A stretch of DNA of 64,000 nucleotides from Plasmodium brasilianum (Eukaryota > Apicomplexa > Aconoidasida > Haemosporida > Plasmodiidae). The notes under the pieces are model-generated. The model saw nothing but the letters and a program-made list of their open reading frames with translations. It was not told the DNA's origin and ran no database searches. Location of the stretch: the NCBI RefSeq assembly GCF_023973825.1, contig NC_090119.1, positions 346,001 to 410,000 on the forward strand, read 5' to 3'. Positions 11,901 through 23,900 of this stretch are shown piece after piece. A program made the position numbers and the translations under genes. Every line of letters starts with the position of its first letter. The first letter of the stretch is position 1.

Positions 11901-14900
11901 TGTGTTGATGGCACCCATAAAGGGGGGAATTACAATAGTGAAGGACTTAAGAAGGAAGACGGTAATGATTGTACTGGTAGTAGCAGCAGTAGTAGCAGTA
12001 GTAATAGTAATAATAATGTTCATCTCCTTTCTGATTTAATAGAAGAGGGGCATGGCGGAGTTAGCGAATGTTCGAGACTACCAGGCAAATTGAAGTGCAA
12101 CGAAGGGGAGAATAACACTGTAGTAGGGTCAGTGAAAGATGTGGAAGTAGATGAAGAAAAAAATGATATGAAAGATAAAAAGGATGAAGCGAATAGGAAC
12201 GTCATCCAAGTTAACGAAGTCAGCCAAATAAACCAAATCAACGAAGTAAAACAAATCAACGAAGTAAACCAAATCAACGAAGTAAACCAAATCAACGAAG
12301 TAAACCAAATCAACGAAGTAAACCAAGTAAGCGAAATCAGCGAAGAAGGGGAGGAAGTGCTTTACATATACATAGACAAGATTGTAAATTTGTCCAAGAG
12401 AGTTTTCGAAAATTTGTCTATATGTGTAAGATTTTATAAAGATGAGAAATATTCGTATAAAAGTTTCATCTTAAAAGAGGAAAAATTCTTTGACATATTA
12501 CTATTTTCTAAAAGAAGGTTAAAAGATATACATGAAGTAATTATAGAAATATGGTCCGAGTGTGAGAGGAAAGAAGGGAAAGATTGTATGGGTATATTAA
12601 AAATAAACATTAAAGAGATTAAAGAAAATAAGAATATTATGTATTTAGAAAAATATTTAGAATTAACATTCCGATTTTATGATGATATTAATTTCATGTT
12701 CAGAATTATTTTACTTAGAGGACTAAAACATATATATGATAATGTCATGCAATTTTGTAAGGAATATATTGAAAATAATGAAACAGATGCAAGGAATTTT
12801 TTATTAAGTGAAGACACTAATAATAGATGTGATTCAAAAGTAGGTTCTTTTAATTCACATCTAGGAATAAGTGATTCGGGTTCTTTTCTATCCCTAAACG
12901 AGCAGTATTTTATATATGATGAGGCACACATAAATAATAATGAATTTTATATGTACGAAATACAGAGGGAGATACTGAGAAGGGGTATCCGCAGCAGCAC
13001 AATCGTTAATAACATTTTATCCAGGAGAGAAAGCAGGTGTGTTGCGTCAGATGTAGGTGTAGGTCATGATAATGGCTACAGTGGTAACAGTAGTCACAGC
13101 GGTAACAGCGGTAACAGCGGTAACAGCGGTGGTAATAGAGATGATGATAGCGAGTGCGATAACTTTTCAGAGGTGCGTGAATATGCAGTGCGCAGTGATG
13201 TCGGTGCTAAAGCAGGGGGATATGAAACAAACAAATGGGATGCACCTGCGGATGGAAGCCGTACTAATTTCCTCAAAATCGAACTGATTAAAGAAGAACT
13301 GCTGCTATGCGGCATGGGGGAAAGCACTGTTGATCTGTTAGTAGCCGACTTGATGAAGTGTTCCATTAAAAAGAACACTGAATATGTATTGAAGAACAAT
13401 CTTGAAGAGTACATAAATAAAATATATGATAAGTGGGAAAAGCTATCAAATAAATTATTTTTAAAAAATAAGAAAAAAATGGGTTTAAATGATATATGTG
13501 AATATTTAGATGGGTTATATCTAGATGATGATAGTTATTTAAGTAAGGAAGATTTTTTTTTATTTTTTCAAGATGTGGGTATAGTTTTTGTTGATTCTAC
13601 AGTATTTGATGAGTTGTGTTTATTATTTTATGATAGAGAAAAAGAAGAAATACATTTCTCTTTATTTTCTTCTTTGATTATAAAAAAAGGAGTAGAGGAA
13701 TTAAAAAATATGGTATATGGATATGACATTTTGTTAAAATTTTTTGAATTTTTATGTGTTCATAATATTACTGTTGAATATTTAGAAAATGAATTATTTA
13801 AAATTATATTACAAAAAAAAAATTATTATTCTGAAAAAATAAAAAAAAATATTTCTACTAATGTTTTGATGGATTCAAATATTGATTGTACTAAGCCAAA
13901 TGAAAATATAATAAATTTTTTAAAAAATGACGATAATATATGTTCATGTACGTCTTTACTTTTTCTTCATTCCATTCGTTTTATTTTAAAAAAATATAAT
14001 AATAATGATTTTACAACATACGATTTATTTTTTTTAGTTAAATATTTAGTGCAAAGTCAACACAATTACATTATTCCAGATATGTACATTTTTGTTAACG
14101 TTATTAAAGGGATAGAGAAAGTGAATATAACCTTCTTCTTGTGTCTATATTATATATATGTGAGTCAACACCAGTGGAATAACTACAAATGTGTACGTGA
14201 TAAGGAAGAAGTGGTTAATGTAGGTAGTGAAAAAGAAGTAGACACTGTGGTTGAAGGGAAAAAATCATTTTACAGGAATGATATTATTAACGTTCACAAG
14301 TATAAATTAAAAACAGATAAGTACGTCAATGGTGTGAACAAGAAGAGGGGGAAGGGTAGTCACTTTGGCAATAGCGAACCACGCAAATATAAGTGTAATC
14401 ATGTAAAGAGGGAGGTAGACGCAAAGGGGGCACGCCTGATTAGCGGTGTGAGCGCAATGAACGGTGTAGATGGTGTACCTTCCAAATACAATGACAATAA
14501 CGACTCTCCTTTGTCATCTGTAGACTCCTCCGATGGTTCAAACGATGATATGTCCGAAAATGAAGGAATAAGGAACGAAACTAACGAAAATGGTGTAGAT
14601 GTAAATGAACAAAGAGACGAAACTGGCTTGGTCAATAGCTACTGCTACAAAGAAAGGGAGGCAGAACGAAAGGAAAGATCATATATAAATGATATGGAAC
14701 ATATGGGTAAAAAAGAAAAGCTAACCATGTGTATGCTAAAAAACAATGAGAAAGATTGTAGCCCCTATGAAGAGGATACAAACGATGGGAAAAACACTGC
14801 TCAAAGAAGCCGCAATTCTGGTAAGGGGAAAATGACATTACTAATAAGAAAGGGATATGCTAATATGAAGAAAAATACTGTAAGACGAAATAGTGAACAA

Positions 14901-17900
14901 CGTTTTCAAGATTGTGATACAATTAATAGTAAGGAGTTATTGTATCATATGGGCAGATCATCCTCCATAGGTGGGTGTGGTGAGAAGGAGGAGGAACAGG
15001 AAGTGGAAGTGGACAAAACGGAAGATAAGAAGAAAAGTATTCACTGGTGTAAGCCCAGCTTTACGAACTATAAATCTGATAGGAATAGGAACTTACAATA
15101 TGCAGATAATGCATGTACCTCGGATGAGCATTCACATAGATATGTTGATGTTAAAAAGGCTAATTGTGAGAACAGAAGAATATTTTCGCACTATTACGAT
15201 AACAAAAATAGAAAAAATAGAAAAAAAAGAAAAAAAAGAAAAAAAAATTTAATCATGTATAGAAAAGACATACAAAAGGGCGTGAAACAGGGACTGATCA
15301 TTTTGCATAGTCGAATTGTTAGCGGTTTGAGTAGTGTGGAATGTATATCTGAGTTGTTATATAATTATTTCAAGGGTACAAATAGAGAAAGAAGAAAAAA
15401 GAACAATAAAATAGAAGTGTTAAAACTGTTCGATCAGATTGGTCTCTACATATCGTACGATATTGCAGTGGGTATATTAAAATGGTATATAAAACAGACA
15501 GGTGCAAAAGAAGGAGATGAAAAGGGTGTAAACTTATCTACAAATGGTGTGAACCAGTGCAAAAAGGAAGTGGATGATAATGATGATGATAGTGATAGTG
15601 TTAGCGGTAGCAACAGTAATGATTTTATCAGTGGAGGAATTTCACATTACACAGTTAGAACCCATATAAATAATATTAACAGAATTGTCCACAAATATTC
15701 ATTTGATGAAACCATTGGAGGTATTATGTTTTCTGGTAGTGCCCTAGAATGTTTTTTTACCTTATTAAAAGAAAGAAATATAAATATAAATATATTTGCT
15801 AAGAAGAATATTTTTACCTATACTGATTTTTATAACGAAATAGATAAACTCAAGTTGACATTTTCAAAAAATTATGTACGCCTTTTATTTTGTAATTTAT
15901 TAACATATGATCTAACATCCTTTAATAGTTTGAATAGCAAGCTGATTTTTTTTGACTCTATTGAGGAGTACTGGATGAATTGGAATAAATTAAATTTTGA
16001 GTTCTATAATGCACCAAGCGTTGAAGCGAAGATAAGCAATCCACGGCTCATGCTGAATGATGTGAGGAGAAAGAGAAAGCAGTTGGCCATGTGTAGCGGT
16101 GGGGAATGCAGCAATGAGTTGAATAGCAAGAGCGTAACTAGGTTGTGCCACTTCTTTCCGCCTAGTAATGAATCACTCATAAGCAAGAAGAACTCCATTT
16201 TGAATAAAAGAAGAAGTACGAGTATGCAAAACGTTAACTTGTACGATTTTTTTTTCTTACCATTATATAGCTTGTTCTTTTACTTTTCTGAGAAGGAAAT
16301 GTTGGGAGGAATTCAGTTAATAAAATATTTTTTTATGAACATATTCAGGTATGAAATAAACTCGGTGAATATAAATGATTACATGAATAAGTATTATACT
16401 TTTTATGATTTTTTTCAAATGTCCAAGGACATGCTATTGTACAACTACAAGCATAACGATGACGCTCTCTTTAGGGAGGATTTTCTAAGGTTGATTATAC
16501 TCGTGAACAGAGGTCCTAGCAAACGCAGCAGTCGAAGTAGCTACAGCAGTTGCAGTAACCGTATACACCGTAGCAGTAGGAACGGAAAAGGGGGTGGGAA
16601 AGGAAAAGGGAAAGGGAAAGGAGTGGAGTCATCATCTAGGCTTCAAACATTAGTACAAAAAAAGAGTCATACGTTTTCAAAAAATTTTAAAAAAAATTTA
16701 AGCGTAATAACGAGAGATATATTAAGTCTAGAAACAAATATAGTAAGTGTGTCTAGGTCCATATTTGACATTCACCAGAGGATAGATATGCATAATGGTA
16801 GTGGCATCCACCACTACAACAATAGTTACAGTGATGGTATGCTTCTCGACTCGGAAGGACACACGCAAAACAAGGATGACGTAATATTAAATTTTTTTAA
16901 AAAGAACAGATATGTAGTAAAATATATGCGTGAATACTTTTACGTCTTCGTTTTTTTTAGCAAAATTATGAGTAGCCGTGGCAGTAGTTGCAACGGTAAT
17001 AAAAGCAGTTCTTCTCATTTGCATTTTAACCAAAAGAAAGGTTTGCTATACCTGAAGAAGTTAAAGGAATACACTTTTCAAAAAATGGCTATAGTAATGA
17101 AAGGAGAAGAGATGAGTGACCAGTTAAGCTGCGCACCACGTGGACGTGAATGTGAACTTGAACATGTACATGTGAATTCAACTTATGAAAAAAAGTGGAA
17201 GAACGCGTTAAATTACTTTCCGTTTTTGTATCAAGAAGTGTACATATGTTATACAGCAGAAAAGTTTACAAGGAGGGAATATATGTGTGTAATTTATCCC
17301 TATCTTCTACTTTTAACAGATTTTACCAAAAAAGTAATTCACATTTATGAACATGAGTATGTACAATTCATAAATAAAATATTTAATTTTGATTATTCTA
17401 AAAGAAGTAATCGCATTTTGTTTTTACATCGAATTGAAAATATTATGACCAGGTCAGGAAGTTTCGATTCAAAGGAATGGAACAAGATATACAGCATGTT
17501 TGAAATATTTGACATACAGGCAAACACATTTTTTTTAAATCTTTGCAATATTTTAGAGGAGCACAATTACATTTTGTCAAATATTAACGATAAAATAATT
17601 TTCAATGATAGCAGAAAAAGCTTATGGTTCATTTTCGAGGAGAGCAGCGGTGATGACACAACTGATGATGAGTACATGAATGACTACTGTGCCAGTAATG
17701 AGGGGGAAATAACAAAGAAAAGCATAAGCAGGATGAACATAAGCGCGCGAACGAAAAAGAGAAGAAAGGGGAAATCCCCTTTAAGTATAGAACAGAAGAA
17801 AGACCTTTTTATAAAAAATTTAAAATACTTTATTTGCTTTAACAGTGTGGTGCTGTATGATTTATCAGGGTACAATCAACAATATATACACAACTATATT

Positions 17901-20900
17901 ACGAAGGACAAGATGTTCATAAAATATATTTCCCAGTTGTACATACGAATACTATTCAATGAATGTATATCAACGGGATTAAATATAAATCGATTATTTA
18001 GAAATATAAAAACAAAGAGTTCATTTATTAACATTTTGTCGAAAAATTTTAATCATATATTTTCTGAATATGACATTGATATATTTGCAAAAAAATATTC
18101 ATTTGTTGTAGATATGTCATCCCTTCATTTGAGTGCTTATCATAATATTATATCATCAAAAGATTTTTTAAAAGACCTGTACAGACAAGGTGAATATTAT
18201 AATGCACAATTAAAAAAGAAATTATTTGAATTTTTTTTAAAAAATAGTTATGTTTTTTTAAAAAATTATGAGGATAAAAAAGAAAATCAGCATTTAATAT
18301 CTTGTGATAATTTTAAAAATATATTATCTGTTAATGGAATTTTTTTATCATGGGCAGAGTTATATGACTTTTTCCAACCCCTCAACAAGTATTGTGTTAT
18401 TTATGATTATAAAAAATATGATTGTAATAAGACAGGAAAGCCAAGTCCATATATATTGAAGGCATATATTAATGTATCAAATTTGGTTATGATAGCGGAT
18501 AAATTATACACACAAGGCGAAACGTTGGCATATGATCAGGAAATGAAAAAAGAAAAGGGGGTACATAATAACGATACACAGTGGGTGTACAGTAAGGAGT
18601 TGGTAACAGTTCCTAGTAGGAATATACAAGTAGAAGGATATCGATCTGATGAACAATATCTTGAGTTAGACAGTCAGAATGGAAAAACGCATGCGTACAA
18701 TGGTGTGAAAGAGGAAGAAGAGCGAGAAGGAAAAAAAAAAAAAAAAAAAAAAATAGTAGTAGAAATTAAAGATATTAATGTTAAAAATGTAAAATATGGC
18801 GTAGCATGTGTAGATTCGTACCATAACAACATGAATAAAAATAATGATCGCTTCTTTACAAAATTGAAAGTGTATGATAAAAATGAGGAGCTACAAAAAA
18901 GTGGACACTCAAAGGAGAACAGAGATAAAGAAGTTGAGCAAAGTAGAAGAGTAAAGAAAAATACATCTCTTGTGTTAATGAATAATAAGGAAGATAAGAT
19001 GAAGAAGCGGCACAGCGAATCGTCCCCAAATTACGTAGTTAGTAGGGGAGAAGGACGAGAAAAAAAACAATACTGCATATTGCACAGGGGAGAGTACGTG
19101 GATGTAGCTGACACAATGGAATGTATTAGCACAAGCGTACGGGGAAAAAAGGACGAGTATGTATACGCCAAATATAGCAAATTTACAAACATGCATTCGA
19201 ATTTGTTTAAATCGTCAAGTAATTTTTATTATAATTTCAGCTTTAACACTCTGACATTGGAGAGAGTATTATTTTTGTTATTTTTAAAAATGAGTAATTT
19301 AATGATAAAGAGAAAATTAAAATATGAACATATATATTTTGGCATAAAGAACATACACGAAGAACATATTAAAAAGAAGGAAATGAAAAATGCTTGTGCA
19401 CTGTTGTTAAACATGGGAGGAACAGAACTAGACGATATAATTCCAGATGATTTTATTTTATATGAAAAGGATTTAAAGAATGGGATTCACTTGAACGTTT
19501 TTTGTCTAAGGAAATGGTGCAGCACACTGTTTGATGGAGTAGAAGGGAATTTTTATGAGGGGCATACAACTGAGCGGTTCTTATCAGAGGGACATTGTTC
19601 TCCCTCTATTTCCATACGTCGTTTTGTTCTTTTTTTCGAAAGAGAAAAAGGAGATATAACCTTTTCGAACTACCATTTTGTATACAATTTTGCTTATGAA
19701 TGGGTGAATTATATGAACATAAAAAGTGAGTACATATGCAGAGAAGACTGTGAAAATTTGTTGAGTAAATTCTCACTGGATGATTTTGGCAAGAACGTCA
19801 GGAAGAACAGGGTGCAGCATGTCGAAGCAGGGGGAGAATCGGGAGAAGAAGTTGAAATATTTCAAATAAAGGATGACACAATAGGGAAGAATCATTTAAA
19901 CGAAAAGCAGAATGAACCGAGTGGCGTGCATCATAAGGGGAGGGAACATATACAAAGAGGAGCGATAGATGGGAAAGATGTCTTTCCTACCATCTTGAAA
20001 AATAGTATTATGGAGGGACAAAGTACACCTAGCGTTCACATGATAAGAGAGAATGAAAAGGGGAAAGAGACAGGAGTAGAAATAGGCCTAGAAGCAAAAA
20101 TAGCGGAAGAAGTAGCGTCTAAGGGTGGAGATGACGCATTGTATAACATAGTTTTCCGGGATGAAATGACGAAGCTGTTTGAAAAAAACATAAAGGGGAA
20201 ATGGAGGAGAATACTGTTACCCATATTCGACTTAAAGGTATTTTATTTGCATCATTTTAAAATAATGATCCAGGAATTTACTGGTGTGAGTAAATTCATC
20301 CGGAAAATAACAAGCAGTTGTGAGGAAAGAAAAGGGGAAGGAGAAGGGGTAAACAATTCAAAAAAAGAAAAAAGAAGACAAAGAGAAGAAGGAATATTTT
20401 CCTTAAGCTACTTTTGTTGCTTCGGGATGCAGGAAATTCGTATCAATAACATTTTAAGTGAAAAAGGTAAATACACAAATGAGGATAAAAAGTACAGTGA
20501 TATATCATGTGTCAATTATGCACTTGAACACAAATTTTCAACAATAAGAGAAAAGGATATATTGACACTATTTGAGAAGAACAAGGAAGTTTTAAATTTA
20601 GAGTTGTTCTATAATGATAAGAAAGTAGCTGAGTCAGGTTTACATATTTTGGAGTTTTTTTCAATTATGAAAAGTAGAGTAAACAAGGATCATAAGATTC
20701 TATGTTTTGTACCATTAAATAAAGAAAGTGATAGAGACATTTTATTTTTAGATGTCGATATATACTATCAGAGGAACAAAATGTTTTCTAATTTACCGAT
20801 TTTTGAAACTAAGCATGGTCATGTTATTAATAAAAATTGTAATAATTTAGAATATATGGATAATACAAATAGCAGCCAAGTAGAACCGGTCAAGCTCATA

Positions 20901-23900
20901 AATCACTCTTTAAAAAAGGATGTTTTTTCAAAAGAGAGAGATATGCCATTGAAAAAGATGATAAAATTTGAAGAGGAAATTTTGACTGAGCGTGGTGTAC
21001 ACCATCGGACGATAAGTAGTGAAGATAAGGATAGAAAGAGGGCATATTGTAGTTGTTTATCACATTGTACAGAGTTCCATTGTAAGGAGCTCGTGCAGAT
21101 AGGTGGAGAGAGTAATAATGGAGAGTGCAAAAAGAAAGCACTTTTTTCGCTTCAGAATAATGCAGTGAAGAAAAATTATAGTGGTGAGTATGTGTTGATG
21201 ACAAAGGGTAAGCAGGTAATACCAACATTGAGGAAAAGTATTTGTGTTGATGGGGAAGAGAAAAATGGTTACTACTGCTGTGCAGAGAAGGGAAGTTTGC
21301 AAGATAAATACAAACTGGAAGTTGGTAAAGCGGTAGAAGGAAGGGGGAACATTGTAGCGGGTAAAGGCAGCCACAGGGTGAGCATCATCATCAACCGCAT
21401 AACCATACCTGTGTATTTGCTGAACACACTGAGCAGGAAATTTATGGAACGGAAGGGAGTGAAGTGTACGAAGGGAGATAAAAAAGGGGTGGCATCTAAC
21501 GAAGTGGTAGGGTCTAACGAAGAAATGTTCATCGCAATGTACGTAGAAGTATATGAAAAGATAGATGAGGAGGGAAAAGAACAAAAAGAAAAGTATGAAC
21601 TACTTTCATGTTCAGTTCCAAAAATAGTTAGTTATAATGAGGAGTTCCTTCTTCCCAATGATAAGATTGAGAAGAGCGCTGCTTCGTGCAGAGGTGCATC
21701 ATACGGAGGTAAATCGTACAATGGTGCTGCTTACATATCGAGTGGGTCCCACAATATCGACAATAAGCAGAAGAGCAGCGAAGGTGGTCCTTCCTATAGT
21801 CCATCGAATGGACCTGCAAACAATGGGAACCACTATAATTCTGGGGTGGATGCAAAACAGAAATTTGCCAAGAAGCAGGCTTATGAGGTATCGTTGAATA
21901 GGCAAAAGAGTTATTGGGCAGATAAAGCAGCTGCAGCTGCATCGTCAGGAAAATTCCAGGAGGGAGTACATCCTGTGGTTTCCACGGGAATAGGTAAAGA
22001 TGGTGAGAACAGTCCAAATGGACAAAGCGAACGGAATGATCTACAAGATCCGAATTGTCCGAGTTGTCCAAATGGGCGAAGCGAACGGAATGATCTACAA
22101 GATCCGAATTGTCCGAGTTGTCCAAATGGGCGAAGCGAACGGAATGATCTAAAAGATCCGAATTGTCCGAGTTGTCCAAATGGCGAAATATCTCACCCCT
22201 CTCAGTCAGTGAGAAGAGGAAGAAAATGTAGGGGGAAGAAAAGAAAAAAAATAATGAAATTGATTCAAAAGCACCTAAATACATACAACCTTAAAATAAA
22301 TCATAAGGAAATTATGAAGAGCGGAAAATTATATGTGGAGGGGAAAATAAATGTAAGGGCATTAGTCTCTTTTAGATGCTATTCTGAAGACTTAATTATT
22401 GGTGAGCATTATTTTAAAATTAAAAACATGTTATATGAAAATGAAAATGTAAGTTACTGTTATGAAAATCTTTTTCATTCTATTTATGCCACATCTTTTT
22501 TACATGAAGAGAGTGATAGGGAGAAGGAAATGATAATGAATGACGATCAGATTGTAGGAAATAAAAAAGTCCGGTCTTCTGAATGTCTACTATATGATGA
22601 TCCTATTAAACGAAACTGTATGCAAATGGTTGCACTATCAGGTAGAGAAGAATTGTCATTACAGAGTGTAGAAGCAGACGAGGGAATAGAGCAACAACAA
22701 AGTGCAAATGATAGCATTGGTGTTAATCCAGTGGTTAGTGTTGAGTTGATTAAAGGGATTAAAGAAAAGAAAGTTATAGGGTATATATTATATCAGTACG
22801 AAATAAAGGAAGAAAAAACAGAAGAGAAAAGTAAAAAGACAAGTGAACAGACGAGTGAAAGGACAAATGAAAAGACAAATGAAAAGACAAGTGAAAAGAC
22901 AAGTGAAAAGACAAGTAAACAGACAAGTGAAAAGACAAGTAAACAGACAAGTGAAAAGACAAGTGAAAAGACAAGTGAAAAAACAAATGATACGTGTAGC
23001 CGAAAAAGGATGCAATATTCCCTACCGAACTTTATAAAGATATATTTTATAAAATGCAATAAAAATAATATAAATCAGTTAAATGAAACAAATGAAATCT
23101 GGCATAAAACAATATTTGAAAGAATGTTTAGTGATATATTGAGAAAAGTACATTATAGAAAATATGTAAATATAAATATGGTTATAAAGTGTTTGAAAGA
23201 ATCCAAGTATTATTATAGTTATATAAACTACCTTAACAAGTTTTTCAGCCATTTTGATGATTTTGAAAATTCGCTATATTTCCCTTTAGAAAATATACTA
23301 CTGATACTAGCACTGAGAAATTTGTCCTTTCATTTTGTTAACTCCCTTAACTACTTTTTTGAAGAAATTCAAAAATATTTTCTTAATGTAAACGAGCTAG
23401 GTATAGTCGAGTGGTCCTACTTGCTCAAGTGCGTTCTGAAATCACAAAGTAAGTTTCTACAAAGGGAAAAACGGAAGAAGAAACGCGCACGAAATGGGGG
23501 AAGAACTAGTGCCATTTGGGGAGAAAAAAGCGGAAGACAGTATGGTAGTAGAAAGCACGACGAAAAGGAAAGATCTATGTGGTTAGGTAGCAGAAACGAG
23601 ACGAAGAATTTACCCATTTTGTCGGAAAAGTCTAAGTCCAGCTATATCACATCTGTATCATCTATCTCTTCTGTATCATCCAGTACCCCGTTGTACACTT
23701 TCACTGAGGCGAGCACAGATGACAGTTCCGTGTTATTTGGAAAGAAGCAAGATATAAGAGGAAAACGACAAAATAGAAGACCAAGTAGGGGAAGGTTCAA
23801 CAAAAATATTCTAAATGAAAAAGATTGGTGCTTGCTAAATAATCGGGATATGTGGCACTTGCACTATGATGGTAAGAATTACTTTTATCTTCCCCTTTTT